Shown here: one piece after another, positions 17,238 to 26,356 of the stretch
Layout of the letters: the number at the start of each line of letters is the position of its first letter
Numbering within the stretch: the first letter of the stretch is position 1
Program-made: the position numbers and the translations under genes
Notes under the pieces: generated by a model
What the model was told of the DNA's origin: nothing
What the model saw: the letters and a program-made list of their open reading frames with translations, nothing else
Database searches by the model: none
Source: Ancylobacter polymorphus
GTDB lineage: Bacteria > Pseudomonadota > Alphaproteobacteria > Rhizobiales > Xanthobacteraceae
DNA length: 64,000 nucleotides
Assembly: GCF_030813495.1 (NCBI RefSeq)
Contig: NZ_JAUSUI010000004.1
Span: forward strand, 186,001 to 250,000
Direction: 5' to 3'

Positions 17238-18181
17238 GCCAGATGCCCCGAAATCTGCCCCGTCTCGTCAGCGGCGCCCTCGCGCGGCGGCACGGCGCCA
17301 AGGCCGCCGCTCATCCGCGCATGCAGCGCCAGCAGCACCTCGCTCGCCGGCCGGTCGGTGCGGTGGACGAGAAAGCTCCAGCGATGGCGCTCCGCCTCCC
17401 GGCGAATGGCGTCGCGATGGGCGCCGACGCGGGCGACATAGTCCGCCCGCACCGTCTCGGCCCGGCCGATGGTCAGCGTGGCGCCGCTTTCCGGCTCGCG
17501 GAACTCGACGCGGCCGGAATAGGGGAAGGTCTCTTCCGCCGGATCGCACACCTGCACCACATGGCCGTTGGCGCCGGAGGAGGAGAGGCCGCCAAGGCTC
17601 GCCACCACCTCCCGCGTCGGGCTCCAGAGGTCGCCGAGCAGCACCACTTCCGCCAGCGGCGAGGGGGCGAAGGCGGGCGGCAGGCTCTGCGGCAGGCTGG
17701 CGGCATGGATGAGCGATTCCGCCATCTTCTCGACAATGCGGCGCGAGGCGGAAGGCCGCATGACGCCGGGAATGCCGACGCGTTCGCCGCCGCGCACCAG
17801 CAGGTCCGCCAGCGCGAAGGCGAGCACGAGCGCGCGGTCGCGCTTGGTCTCCCACACCAGAGGCGAGGCAAACACCATGGAGGCCGAGAGGTCCGGCCAG
17901 ATCCACACCGTGTGCGCGGCTTCCCATTCACGCTCGCGGACATAGAGATGATCGTCGCGGGCCGAGCGGCGCCAGTCGACGCGGGCGGAAGGCTCGCCAT
18001 CGTTGAAGCGGCGGTACTGCCAGAAATTCTCGCCCGTGCCGGCGCGGCGGCGTCCGTGCAGGCCGTGATAGACGCTGGCGGCGATGCGGCGTGCTTCCAG
18101 CACCAGCCGGGGCATGGCCGCGACAAGGCCGGCCGCGTCCTGCGCGGCGCCTCGCACGGCGGTATCGGCGTCGAATTCCAC
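17234..18181 (-). CDS. DUF58 domain-containing protein
   Basis: The 315-residue protein shows the DUF58 core with FWQYRRFNDGEPSARVDWRR (about 53-72), then DDHLYVREREWEAAHTVWIW and a VWA-like DLSASM motif with a partial MIDAS. Unlike many DUF58 proteins it lacks N-terminal membrane helices, so it is probably peripheral. DUF58 genes nearly always accompany moxR ATPases and are thought to act as VWA-type partners. It lies between moxR (54 bp upstream) and the DUF4159 gene (4-bp overlap). Confidence 0.9.
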   Translation of the reverse strand: MEFDADTAVRGAAQDAAGLVAAMPRLVLEARRIAASVYHGLHGRRRAGTGENFWQYRRFNDGEPSARVDWRRSARDDHLYVREREWEAAHTVWIWPDLSASMVFASPLVWETKRDRALVLAFALADLLVRGGERVGIPGVMRPSASRRIVEKMAESLIHAASLPQSLPPAFAPSPLAEVVLLGDLWSPTREVVASLGGLSSSGANGHVVQVCDPAEETFPYSGRVEFREPESGATLTIGRAETVRADYVARVGAHRDAIRREAERHRWSFLVHRTDRPASEVLLALHARMSGGLGAVPPREGAADETGQISGHLA

Positions 18182-18235
18182 CCGGTCAGGTCTCCGTCAC
18201 ACGCTTGGCGGCTCGCGCCGCCGTCACAAACAGCT

Positions 18236-19246
18236 TCAGCCGATCCGCTTCGCCAGCTTGGCGATCACGCCCGGCACCGTCTCGCCATCGGCACGGGCGG
18301 CGAAGGTGAGCGCCATGCGGTGCTTGAGCACGGGTTCGGCCAGCGCCACCACATCGTCCACCGACGGGGCGTAGCGCCCGTCGAGCAGCGCGCGGGCCCG
18401 CACCGCCAGCATCAGCGACTGCGAGGCGCGCGGGCCGGGGCCCCAGGCGATGAACTTGGAGAGGTCGCCCGCCTCCGACCCCGGACGGGCGGAGCGGACC
18501 AAAGTGAGGATGGCTTCGACCACGGATTCGCCCACCGGCAGCCGGCGCACCAGCCGCTGGGCGGCGGCGAGTTCCTCGGCCGTCATCACCGCGCGCGGCT
18601 TGGTTTCCTCGGCGCTTGTGGTGTCGAACAGGATCTTCCGTTCCGAATCGCGGTCGGGGTAATCGACATCGATCTCCATGAGGAAGCGGTCGAGCTGGGC
18701 TTCGGGCAGGGGATAGGTGCCCTCCTGCTCCAGCGGGTTCTGCGTCGCCAGCACATGGAAGGGCTTTGGCAGGTCATGGCGCACGCCGGCGACCGTCACA
18801 TGGCCTTCCTGCATCGACTGCAGCAGCGCCGACTGGGTGCGGGGCGAGGCGCGGTTGATCTCGTCCGCCATCAGGAGCTGGGCGAAGACCGGGCCGGGAA
18901 TGAAGCGGAAGGAACGGCGCCCGCCGGCGCTTTCCTCCAGCACCTCGGCGCCGAGAATGTCGGAGGGCATGAGGTCGGGCGTGAACTGCACGCGCCGGGC
19001 GTCGAGCCCCAGCACCACGCCGAGCGTTTCCACCAGCTTGGTCTTGGCAAGGCCCGGCACGCCGACCAAGAGACCATGGCCGCCTGACAGAAGGGTGATG
19101 AGCGTGCGCTCGACCACCGCCTCCTGGCCGAAAATCACCGCGCCGATGCCGGCCCGGGCGGCGCGGACATTGGCGGCGGTGGATTCCGCCGTGCGGATGA
19201 TCATGTCATCGAGGGATTCGAAATTCTCGCCGGTGGCGGATGTCAT
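18236..19246 (-). CDS. MoxR family AAA+ ATPase
   Basis: The 336-residue protein has Walker A GVPGLAKTK at about 62-70, Walker B LLMADEINRA near 124-133, the sensor-1 region ATQNPLEQEGTYPLPEAQLD and an arginine-containing lid domain. MoxR ATPases act as chaperones that activate or assemble VWA-domain proteins. It is the first gene of a four-gene unit with DUF58, DUF4159 and a VWA-like membrane protein. The ATG at 19246 is preceded by AGGAG; an upstream extension to 19441 is rejected because it lacks homology to the family. Confidence 0.93.
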   Translation of the reverse strand: MTSATGENFESLDDMIIRTAESTAANVRAARAGIGAVIFGQEAVVERTLITLLSGGHGLLVGVPGLAKTKLVETLGVVLGLDARRVQFTPDLMPSDILGAEVLEESAGGRRSFRFIPGPVFAQLLMADEINRASPRTQSALLQSMQEGHVTVAGVRHDLPKPFHVLATQNPLEQEGTYPLPEAQLDRFLMEIDVDYPDRDSERKILFDTTSAEETKPRAVMTAEELAAAQRLVRRLPVGESVVEAILTLVRSARPGSEAGDLSKFIAWGPGPRASQSLMLAVRARALLDGRYAPSVDDVVALAEPVLKHRMALTFAARADGETVPGVIAKLAKRIG

Positions 19247-19506
19247 GGCGTGCTCCTGCAATTCCAAATCCCGCGTCCCCGTCCGGCCCGAAGGCCGCAC
19301 CGCGAGACGCCCCGTCGCTTCCGCCCCGTGCCGATTGTGCGCTGCAACACGAGCGAGTGCAACGCGTGGAACGCACAACCGCGCGAGGGACTCGCGCGCC
19401 GGCTTGGGCTTCCGCAGGGCTGAGCTTACGCTATCCTGCAACCGCGTCGACTATCGGGCGGGGGATCACGACTGCGCGATTGCATGCGTATGACAGGGAT
19501 TTCCCC

Positions 19507-20103
19507 ATGACTTCAGAAGCTTCCGCGCGGATTGACGATTTGGTGCGCGCGCTCGGAAACAGCCCCGCGCAAGCCCTGCCGCCGGTGGAGCGGTGGAATC
19601 CGCCCGATTGTGGCGACATCGACATCGTGATCGACCGCGAGGGCGGGTGGCACCATGAGGGCCAGCCGATCCGCCGGCCGGCGCTGGTGCGCCTGTTCGC
19701 CTCGGTATTGAGGCGCGAGGGGGAGCGCCATGTGCTGGTGACGCCGGTGGAGAAGCTGGGCATCCGGGTGGAGGACGCGCCCTTCCTCGCCGTCGCGATG
19801 GCGGTGGAGCCGGAAGGGGTGGGGGAGGGGGCGCCGCGCCTCGTCTTCCGCACCAATCTCGACGATGTTGTCGCCTGCGACCGCGACCATCCGCTGCGGG
19901 TCGACATACGGGCGGATGGCGAGCCGCGACCCTATGTCTATATCCGTCGCGGCCTGTGGGCGCGGCTGACCCGCGCCGTCTTCCTCGATCTCGCCGAGCG
20001 GGCGGAGGCGCGCGTGGTAGAAGGGCGGCGCGTCTTCGGCGTCGCCTCGGGCGGGGCGTTCTTCGCGCTGGCGCCCGACGAAGAGCTGAACGCGGAGGGA
20101 TGA
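19507..20103 (+). CDS. DUF1285 domain-containing protein
   Basis: The 198-residue protein matches DUF1285, a soluble two-domain family of unknown function. Typical are DCGDIDIVIDREGGWHHEG, RRPALVRLFASVLRRE and VTPVEKLGIRVEDAPFLAV. It heads a tightly packed set: the stop codon overlaps the ATG of the Nudix gene (ATGA), which in turn touches a small membrane protein and the CCA transferase gene. The same order occurs in other Hyphomicrobiales as far as I recall. Confidence 0.8.
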   Translation: MTSEASARIDDLVRALGNSPAQALPPVERWNPPDCGDIDIVIDREGGWHHEGQPIRRPALVRLFASVLRREGERHVLVTPVEKLGIRVEDAPFLAVAMAVEPEGVGEGAPRLVFRTNLDDVVACDRDHPLRVDIRADGEPRPYVYIRRGLWARLTRAVFLDLAERAEARVVEGRRVFGVASGGAFFALAPDEELNAEG

Positions 20104-20774
20104 ACGCCTTGCCTGTGAACGTGCTGACCCTGCCGGAGACGACCGACGCGGCGCCGCTCGACCTCGGCGACTTTCTCGCCCGCGCCCGCGCCCGCCTGCT
20201 CGCCGTGCCCGATCTTGATGGCGACCCGGTGCGCGGCGACCATGAGCTGACGCCGGAATTCCGCGCGCTGGTCGATGCCCGCCCCGTGCGCGGGGCGGCG
20301 GTGCTGGTGCCGATCATCGCCCGCGAGCGGCCGACCGTGCTGCTCACCCTGCGCTCGGCGCATCTCTCCAGCCATGCGGCGCAGATCGCCTTTCCCGGCG
20401 GCAAGATCGACCCCGAGGACGACGGCCCGCTCGGCGCGGCGCTGCGCGAGGCGCAGGAGGAGGTGGGGCTGGCGCCGGGCCTCGTCGACCCGCTCGGCTA
20501 TCTCGACCCCTATCTCGCCCGCACCGGCTATCGCATCGTGCCTGTCGTGGGGCTGGTGCAGCCGGATTTCGGGCTGACGCTCAACCCCGGCGAGGTGGAC
20601 GAAGCCTTCGAGGTGCCGCTGGATTTCCTGATGAATGACGGCAACCACCAGCGCGAAAGCCGCGAATGGCTCGGCATGGTGCGCACCTTCCACGCCATGA
20701 CCTATGAGAAACGCCGCATCTGGGGCATTACCGCCGGCATATTGCGCAGCCTCTATGAGAGGATCTACGCCTGA
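20100..20774 (+). CDS. Nudix hydrolase, CoA pyrophosphatase type
   Basis: A 224-residue Nudix enzyme. The Nudix box is GGKIDPEDDGPLGAALREAQ followed by EEVGL (about 100-124), preceded by LTLRSAHLSSHAAQIAFPG, the signature of the NudL/CoAse subgroup that cleaves coenzyme A and its derivatives. The ATG overlaps the preceding stop (ATGA), and the final TGA shares its last base with the next ATG, so translation is likely coupled. Confidence 0.85.
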   Translation: MNALPVNVLTLPETTDAAPLDLGDFLARARARLLAVPDLDGDPVRGDHELTPEFRALVDARPVRGAAVLVPIIARERPTVLLTLRSAHLSSHAAQIAFPGGKIDPEDDGPLGAALREAQEEVGLAPGLVDPLGYLDPYLARTGYRIVPVVGLVQPDFGLTLNPGEVDEAFEVPLDFLMNDGNHQRESREWLGMVRTFHAMTYEKRRIWGITAGILRSLYERIYA

Positions 20775-21034
20775 TGGCCCGTATCCTCGCCCAGCTCGCG
20801 CTGTTCGTTCTGCCCTTCCTCGCCTTCGCCCTCTATCTGCGCTACGGCCGCAAGGTGGATTCCTGGCTTTCCGGCTGGTCGCTGCGGGCGATGATCGGCT
20901 GTTCCATCATCGCCGTGCTGCTGGTGGCGGGCAGCCTCTACGTGCTGGAATCCTCCTCGCGCGGGCCGACCACCGGCCGCTATGTGCCGCCGACCTGGAA
21001 GGACGGGGTGATGGTGCCGGGGCATATCGAATGA
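20774..21034 (+). CDS. Small two-helix membrane protein (DUF6111-like)
   Basis: An 86-residue protein with two predicted membrane helices (about 4-22 and 38-58) and a C-terminal PP-rich tail, TGRYVPPTWKDG. It resembles the uncharacterised DUF6111 family found next to CCA transferases in rhizobia; the assignment is from memory of the motif. It begins on the last base of the Nudix stop and its own stop overlaps the cca ATG. Confidence 0.7.
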   Translation: MARILAQLALFVLPFLAFALYLRYGRKVDSWLSGWSLRAMIGCSIIAVLLVAGSLYVLESSSRGPTTGRYVPPTWKDGVMVPGHIE

Positions 21035-22242
21035 ACCCGCTCGTCGAAGGCCGTCCCGGCCTTGCCCGCGTGCTCGCCGCGCTCGATGGCGCGGGCGAGG
21101 AGGCGCGTATTGTCGGCGGCGCGGTGCGCGACTGGCTGATCGGGCGCGGGCTGCGGGCCGATATCGACATCGCCACCACCGCCTTGCCGGACGAGATCAC
21201 GCGCCGCGCCCACGCCGCCGGGCTGAAACCGGTGCCGACCGGCATCGAGCACGGCACAATCACGGTCATCGCCGAGGGCGAGCCTTATGAAGTGACCACG
21301 CTGCGCGAGGATGTGGAGACCGACGGGCGGCGGGCGCGCGTCGTCTTCGGCCGCAGCTGGGAGCATGACGCGCAGCGGCGCGACTTCACCATGAACGCGC
21401 TCTACCTCACCCGCACCGGCGAGGTGGTCGATCTCGTCGGCGGCGTGGCGGATGCGAAGGCCGGGCGTGTGCGCTTCATCGGCGATGCCGACACCCGCAT
21501 CCGCGAAGACTATTTACGCATCCTTCGGCTGTTCCGCTTCCACGCCTCTTTCGGCCGGGGAGCGCTCGATGCGGATGCGCTGGCGGCGGCGGCGCGCCAC
21601 CGCGCCGGGCTCGACCAGCTCTCGCGCGAGCGGGTGCGGGCGGAAGTGATGAAGCTGCTCGTCGCCCCCCGCGCCGCCGAGACGCTGGCGCAGATGCAGG
21701 CGGCGGGGCTGCTGGCGCCGGTGCTGGGGCGGGAGGGCGAGGACACCACCTTCGCCCGCCTCGCCGGGGTGGAGGCGGCGCTGGGGCTGCCGCCCGACGC
21801 GGTGCGGCGGCTCGGTGCGCTCGCCGTGCGGGCCCCGGCGGATGCGGAGGCGCTGCGCGAGGGGCTGCGGCTCTCCAACACGGAGGCCGCGCGGCTCGCG
21901 GCGCTTGCCGGCCCGGCGCCGACGCCGGGCATGTGCGAGAAGGGGCAGAAGGCGTTTTTGTACCGCATGGGCCGGCAGGCGTTTCAGGACCGGGCGCTGA
22001 TCGCCTTCGCCCGCTCCGGGGCGCCGCTCGACGATGAAGGCTGGCGCGCTCTGGCCGCGATCGCCGCCGGCTGGCCGCTGCCGGTGTTTCCGCTCAAGGC
22101 GGCGGATTTCCTCACGCGCGGCATGACCCCCGGCCCGGCGCTCGGGGCGGCGCTGAGGCGGGCCGAGGAAGCCTGGGTCGAGGCCGGCTTCCCCTCCGGC
22201 GAGGCGGCTCTGGCGGAGATCGTCACAGAGGCCGTGGGCTGA
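21031..22242 (+). CDS. cca: CCA tRNA nucleotidyltransferase
   Basis: The enzyme adds or repairs the 3'-CCA of tRNAs. The 403-residue protein has the class II motif GGAVRDWLIG (about 29-38), the catalytic DID at 44-46, the RRDFTMNALY motif and the EDYLRILRLFRFHASFG motif, in the canonical order. It is the last gene of the DUF1285-Nudix-DUF6111-cca chain, entered through an ATGA overlap. It is followed by a 109-bp palindromic repeat. Confidence 0.93.
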   Translation: MNPLVEGRPGLARVLAALDGAGEEARIVGGAVRDWLIGRGLRADIDIATTALPDEITRRAHAAGLKPVPTGIEHGTITVIAEGEPYEVTTLREDVETDGRRARVVFGRSWEHDAQRRDFTMNALYLTRTGEVVDLVGGVADAKAGRVRFIGDADTRIREDYLRILRLFRFHASFGRGALDADALAAAARHRAGLDQLSRERVRAEVMKLLVAPRAAETLAQMQAAGLLAPVLGREGEDTTFARLAGVEAALGLPPDAVRRLGALAVRAPADAEALREGLRLSNTEAARLAALAGPAPTPGMCEKGQKAFLYRMGRQAFQDRALIAFARSGAPLDDEGWRALAAIAAGWPLPVFPLKAADFLTRGMTPGPALGAALRRAEEAWVEAGFPSGEAALAEIVTEAVG

Positions 22243-22270
22243 ACGTCCACCCGTTGGCTGCTTCCGTTCC

Positions 22271-22379
22271 CTCATGCCCGGGCTTGACCCGGGCACCCAG
22301 AGACGGTTCCCCCCGGGGCTGAGATGTGAGTGGTGGAGCGGCGGCAAGGCTGGGTCCCCGGCTCAAGCCGGGGGATGAG
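22271..22379. repeat. 109-bp inverted-arm repeat element
   Basis: The left arm CTCATGCCCGGGCTTGACCC continues to position 22300. The right arm at 22350-22379 is its near inverted copy, ending GGGGGATGAG. The core between them differs from that of the 110-bp copies at 30945 and 31508, but the arms and overall size match. It separates cca from the convergent cytochrome bc1 operon. Confidence 0.75.
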
Positions 22380-22393
22380 GGGCGGCACAAATG

Positions 22394-22418
22394 CAAAAGG
22401 GCCCCTAGCGGGGCCCTT
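22394..22418 (-). terminator. Rho-independent terminator of the cytochrome bc1 operon
   Basis: A perfect 9-bp stem, AAGGGCCCC and GGGGCCCTT with loop TAGC, is followed on the minus strand by TTTT. It lies 32 bp beyond the cytochrome c1 stop codon. Confidence 0.8.
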
Positions 22419-22450
22419 CGCGTGTCGGCGTCTGGCGGGAGGCGGTCGCT

Positions 22451-23302
22451 TTAGTGAGCGACGTCCTTCCACACCTTCTTCTTGGTGAAGTAGAGCAGGC
22501 CGGCGAAGATGATGAGGAAGATCATCACCTGGAAACCGATGCGCTTGCGCGCTTCCAGATGCGGTTCCGCCATCCACATCATGAAGGCGGTCACGTCGCG
22601 CGAATACTGGTCGAGCGTCTCCGGCGAGCCGTCGGAATAGGTCACCTGCCCGTCGGAAATGGGCTGCGGCATCTTGATGGCGTGGCCGGGGAAGTACTTG
22701 TTGTAATGCGCGCCTTCCGGCAGCGTGAAGCCCTCCGGCGGCTCCTCATAGCCCACCAGCAGGGCGTGGATGTAGTCCGGGCCCTGCTCCTGATACTGGG
22801 TGAATATGTCGATCAGGAAGCCGGGGAAGCCGACTTCATAGGTGCGCGCCTTGGCGAGCGTCGAGAAGTCCGGCGGGTAGGCGCCGCCATTGGAGGCGCG
22901 GGCCGCCTGCTCGTTCGGGAAGGGCGAGGGCCAGCGGTCGGACAGCCGGCCGGGGCGGTCGAACATGTCGCCCGCATCGTTCGGCCCGTCCTGCACCTGG
23001 TAGCTCTCCGCCACCGCCTTGGCCTGCGCCTCGCTGAAGGAGGGGCCGCCGGGCTGGGCGAGGTTGCGGAACGAGAACAGGTGCGCCGCGTGGCAGGAGG
23101 CGCAGACTTCCTTGAACACCTGGAAGCCGCGCTGCAGCTGCGCCTGATCGAACGTGCCGAACGGACCGGCGAAGCTCCACTCCTCGCGGGGGGGCTTGGG
23201 CGCGCCCTCGGCGGCGAGCGCCGGGGCGGCCAGGCCGAACGCCAGCGCGGCGACGGCGAGCGGACGGAGAAGGGTGGAACGGAAGGACATGGTGGTGCTC
23301 AT
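22451..23302 (-). CDS. petC: Cytochrome c1 of the bc1 complex
   Basis: The 283-residue product has a signal peptide (to about residue 30, ALAAEG) and the haem c motif CASCH at about 67-71, with FSFRNLAQPGGPSFS after it. A membrane anchor near the C-terminus (MIFLIIFAGLLYF) ends in a basic tail. Within the complex it passes electrons from the Rieske protein to soluble or membrane cytochrome c. The gene begins 10 bp after the cytochrome b stop and is separate from it, in contrast to the fused b-c1 gene (fbcH) of Bradyrhizobium. A terminator follows. An internal ATG at codon 5 is an alternative start. Confidence 0.95.
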   Translation of the reverse strand: MSTTMSFRSTLLRPLAVAALAFGLAAPALAAEGAPKPPREEWSFAGPFGTFDQAQLQRGFQVFKEVCASCHAAHLFSFRNLAQPGGPSFSEAQAKAVAESYQVQDGPNDAGDMFDRPGRLSDRWPSPFPNEQAARASNGGAYPPDFSTLAKARTYEVGFPGFLIDIFTQYQEQGPDYIHALLVGYEEPPEGFTLPEGAHYNKYFPGHAIKMPQPISDGQVTYSDGSPETLDQYSRDVTAFMMWMAEPHLEARKRIGFQVMIFLIIFAGLLYFTKKKVWKDVAH

Positions 23303-23312
23303 GATGATCCGC

Positions 23313-24587
23313 TCAACCCTTGGTCTGCGGCGCCGAGACGCCCGCCGAGGCCGGTGCCGCGCCCTTGTTCTTGCCCAGCACGGCCTCGGTGATGGAGGCC
23401 GGCACCGCCTTCGGCTTCTCGAACAGGCCGAGCAGCGGAAGGATGATGAGGAAATGGGCGAAGTAGTAGATGGTCAGGATGCGGCCGGCGATGACATAGC
23501 CGCCTTCCGCCGGCTTGGAACCGAGCCAGCCGAGACCGATGCACACCGCGATCCAGATCCAGAAGAACTGCTTGAACAGCGGACGGTACACGCCCGAGCG
23601 CACCTTCGACGTGTCGAGCCACGGCACGAAGAACAGCACGATGATCGCGCCGAACATGGTGAGCACGCCGCCGAGCTTGTCCGGCACCGCGCGCAGCATG
23701 GCGTAGAACGGCAGGTAGTACCATTCGGGCACGATGTGCGCCGGCGTCACCAGCGGGTTGGCCGGGATGTAGTTGTCGGCATGGCCGAGATAGTTCGGGA
23801 TGTAGAACAGGAACCAGGCGAAGAAGATGAGGAAGCACACCATGCCGAACGCGTCCTTGATGGTCGCGTAGGGGGTGAAGGGCACGGTGTCCTTGGCGCT
23901 CTTCGGCTCGACGCCGGTCGGGTTGTTCTGGCCGACCACATGCAGCGCCCACACATGCAGGACGACGACGCCCGCAATCATGAAGGGCAGCAGATAGTGC
24001 AGCGAGAAGAAGCGGTTGAGCGTCGCGTTATCGACCGAGAAGCCGCCCCACAGCCATTCCACGATGGTCGGGCCGACGACCGGGAAGGCGGAGAACAGGT
24101 TGGTGATGACGGTGGCGCCCCAGAAGCTCATCTGGCCCCACGGCAGCACATAGCCCATGAAGGCGGTGGCCATCATCAGCAGATAGATGATGCAGCCGAG
24201 GATCCACAGCACCTCGCGCGGAGCCTTGTAGGACCCGTAATAGAGGCCGCGGAACATGTGGATGTACACCGCGATGAAGAACATCGAGGCGCCGTTCGAG
24301 TGGATGTAGCGGATCAGCCAGCCATAGCTGACATCGCGCATGATGTGCTCGACGGAATCGAACGCCAGCGTGATGTGCGGCGTGTAGTGCATCACCAGCA
24401 CCACGCCCGACAGGATCTGGCAGACCAGCATCAGCGACAGGATGCCGCCGAAGGTCCACCAGTAGTTCAGGTTGCGCGGCGTCGGATAGGCGACGAAGGA
24501 GGAATGGATCAGGCCGACCAGGGGCAGCCGGCTCTCGAACCACTTGAGCGCCGGGTGCTTCGGCTCGAACGTGGAATGTCCGCTCAT
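23313..24587 (-). CDS. petB: Cytochrome b of the bc1 complex
   Basis: The 424-residue integral membrane protein carries the two haem b sites and both quinone sites. Visible features are eight hydrophobic helices, the segment [20 protein letters not shown], the Qo-site motif [14 protein letters not shown] (with the PEWY sequence) and the paired histidines in helices II and IV (for example [10 protein letters not shown] and [11 protein letters not shown]). It is full length. It lies between the Rieske and cytochrome c1 genes in the standard order. Confidence 0.97.
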   Translation of the reverse strand: MSGHSTFEPKHPALKWFESRLPLVGLIHSSFVAYPTPRNLNYWWTFGGILSLMLVCQILSGVVLVMHYTPHITLAFDSVEHIMRDVSYGWLIRYIHSNGASMFFIAVYIHMFRGLYYGSYKAPREVLWILGCIIYLLMMATAFMGYVLPWGQMSFWGATVITNLFSAFPVVGPTIVEWLWGGFSVDNATLNRFFSLHYLLPFMIAGVVVLHVWALHVVGQNNPTGVEPKSAKDTVPFTPYATIKDAFGMVCFLIFFAWFLFYIPNYLGHADNYIPANPLVTPAHIVPEWYYLPFYAMLRAVPDKLGGVLTMFGAIIVLFFVPWLDTSKVRSGVYRPLFKQFFWIWIAVCIGLGWLGSKPAEGGYVIAGRILTIYYFAHFLIILPLLGLFEKPKAVPASITEAVLGKNKGAAPASAGVSAPQTKG

Positions 24588-24611
24588 CTTTGAATATCCC
24601 TGAACGCCGGC

Positions 24612-25172
24612 TCAGCCGATGGAGATCTTCGTGTCGGACACGAACTTGTAGGGCGGGACTTCGAGATTGGTCGGCGCCGGCCCGCGACGGACCCGGCCGG
24701 CCGTGTCGTATTCCGACCCGTGGCAGGGGCAGAACCAGCCGTCATATTCGCCGGAATGGCCGATCGGCACGCAGCCGAGATGGGTGCAGATGCCGATGAC
24801 GACCAGCCACTTCTCGTGGCCCTCGCCGGCGCGGTTCTCGTCGGTCGCCGGGGCGTCCGCCGCGAGATTGGCATTGCGGGCGATCGGGTCGAGCAGCGCG
24901 GTGAGCTGCACGCCCTTGGCCTCGGCAATGTCCTTCTCCGTGCGGTTCCACACGAAAACCGGCTTGCCGCGCCACTTCACCGTGACCATCTGGCCTTCGG
25001 CGACCTGCGACAGGTCCACCTCGGTGGAGGACAGCGCGAGGACTGAGGCGTCGGGCTGAAGCTGGGAGATGAAGGGCCACACGAGTGCGGCGGCGCCGAC
25101 CGCGCCCATGGCGCCGGTGGCGATGTAGAGAAAGTCGCGGCGCGTGGTACCCGCCGTCTCAGTTGCTGCCAC
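24612..25172 (-). CDS. petA: Ubiquinol-cytochrome c reductase Rieske iron-sulfur subunit
   Basis: The GTG at 25172 gives 186 residues and is preceded by AAAGGAA; a longer frame starting at ATG 25202 is possible but adds a stretch not typical of the family. The N-terminus has a twin-arginine-like [12 protein letters not shown] with the single membrane helix that follows. The [2Fe-2S] ligands are in CTHLGC (about 129-134) and CPCHGS (about 148-153). The protein oxidises ubiquinol at the Qo site and shuttles electrons to cytochrome c1. It is the first gene of the bc1 operon. Confidence 0.94.
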   Translation of the reverse strand: MAATETAGTTRRDFLYIATGAMGAVGAAALVWPFISQLQPDASVLALSSTEVDLSQVAEGQMVTVKWRGKPVFVWNRTEKDIAEAKGVQLTALLDPIARNANLAADAPATDENRAGEGHEKWLVVIGICTHLGCVPIGHSGEYDGWFCPCHGSEYDTAGRVRRGPAPTNLEVPPYKFVSDTKISIG

Positions 25173-25531
25173 GATGGTTTCCTTTCCCCTCGAACCCGTC
25201 ACCGCTGCCTCGGCCCGCCGTCCGTCGCGGCGCCCAGCGCTCGCACGAAACAGGCAGGCGTCCGCGTGGCACGCGGCCGACCCTACCTTCGATTGCCTCT
25301 AATTGCATCCGGGCCGTCCCTTGTCCAGATGAACCCAGTGCGGCAACCCGTCCTGCCCCCAGCGCGCGAGGGGTCTTCGTGCCCGGCGGCGCGGGCCGGC
25401 CGGCAGCCTCGGGCGCCGCGTGCCGCGCGGCGTGCGCGGATTCCGCCGCCACCAGCCTTGCCGCCGGGCCGGCGGCTGGCCTAGGCAACGCGCTCCTGCC
25501 GCGTCGCGGCCGGGTGAGGGAGGGGTTTCTC
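25173..25531. other. Divergent intergenic region between petA and trmL
   Basis: This 359-bp gap must hold promoters for the bc1 operon (minus) and trmL (plus). I see one weak -35/-10 pair for the minus strand (annotated separately). The rest is GC-rich sequence with no RNA gene, repeat or convincing small gene. Confidence 0.6.
25299..25327 (-). promoter_or_regulatory. Weak promoter candidate for petABC
   Basis: On the minus strand TGGACA is followed after 17 bp by AATTAG. The -35 box is five of six to consensus, the -10 is poor. It lies about 125 bp upstream of the Rieske start. Confidence 0.28.
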
Positions 25532-26005
25532 ATGGCGCTGGCGCTGGCGCTCTATCAGCCGGATATCGCGCCGAATGCCGGCACTCTGGCGCGCATGAGC
25601 GCCTGTTTCGGCCTGTCGCTGCACATTATCGAGCCGGCGGGTTTTCCTGTCGGCGATGCCGGTTTCCGCCGGGCGGGGATGGACTATCTCGACCGCGCCG
25701 CCATCACCCGCCATGCGAGCTTCGCGGCGTTCGAGGCGTGGCGGGAAGGGGAGGGGCGGCGCCTCGTTTTGTGCACCACGCGCGGCGCCGTGGCCTATAC
25801 CGCCTTCGCCTTCGCGCCCGACGACGTGCTGCTGCTCGGCCGTGAAAGTGCCGGCGTGCCGGAGGAGGTGCATCAGGCGGCCGATGCGCGAATCGTCATC
25901 CCGCTGGTGGCGGGCGCCCGCTCGCTCAATGTCGCGCTGGCGGGGGCGATGATTCTCGGCGAGGCGCTGCGGCAGACGGGGGGATTGGCGGCGGTGCGGA
26001 ACTGA
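25532..26005 (+). CDS. trmL: tRNA (cytidine(34)-2'-O)-methyltransferase TrmL
   Basis: The 157-residue SPOUT-class enzyme 2'-O-methylates the wobble base of Leu tRNAs. Recognisable parts are LALYQPDIAPNAGTLARM at the N-terminus, LHIIEPAGFP, AGMDYLDRA and the C-terminal trefoil knot with LLLGRESAGVPEEV and SLNVALAGAMILGEALRQTG. The ATG at 25532 is preceded by GGGAGGGG; upstream frame extension is rejected because TrmL homology begins here. Confidence 0.9.
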   Translation: MALALALYQPDIAPNAGTLARMSACFGLSLHIIEPAGFPVGDAGFRRAGMDYLDRAAITRHASFAAFEAWREGEGRRLVLCTTRGAVAYTAFAFAPDDVLLLGRESAGVPEEVHQAADARIVIPLVAGARSLNVALAGAMILGEALRQTGGLAAVRN

Positions 26006-26064
26006 TGTTGCGCGACGTATCATATTGAGATACGTTTGCTGCGTCGTTCACGCCGCACGCCACG

Positions 26065-26346
26065 ATGATCGTCAGTTTCAGGGACAAGAGAACGGAGGCG
26101 GTGTGGAATGGCCGTGTCGGCAAGGGTTTTCCTGCCGATCTGGTGCGGGTGGCGCAGCGCCGGCTCGCCATGCTCAACGCCGCGGTGACGCTGGAGTCGC
26201 TGCGCGCGCCGCCGGCCAATCGGCTGGAAGCGCTGAAAGGCGACCGTGCCGGCCAGCATTCCATTCGCATCAATGACCAGTTCCGCATCTGCTTTCTCTG
26301 GCGGGACGGCAATGCGGCCGAGGTCGAGATCACCGACTATCACTAA
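26065..26346 (+). CDS. higB: HigB-type RelE/ParE superfamily toxin
   Basis: A 93-residue protein of the HigB family. The start MIVSFRDKRTEAVWNGR, the middle RLAMLNAAVTLESLRAPPANRLEALKG split over two strands, and SIRINDQFRICFLW with a terminal VEITDYH are the family hallmarks. Such toxins cleave mRNA in the ribosomal A site. The gene lies ten bases upstream of the HigA antitoxin gene, with toxin first as is usual for higBA. The locus sits between trmL and a Gre-like gene with no mobile element visible. Confidence 0.88.
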   Translation: MIVSFRDKRTEAVWNGRVGKGFPADLVRVAQRRLAMLNAAVTLESLRAPPANRLEALKGDRAGQHSIRINDQFRICFLWRDGNAAEVEITDYH

Positions 26347-26356
26347 GGAGCGCGCG

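Noticed and set aside
17243-19087. 614-codon plus-strand frame
   Set aside because: It runs opposite to DUF58 and moxR, which have clear family motifs; the translated sequence has no domain and an extreme composition.
23154-24593. 479-codon plus-strand frame opposite cytochrome b
   Set aside because: Cytochrome b has strong conserved motifs on the minus strand; the antisense product is a charged artefact.
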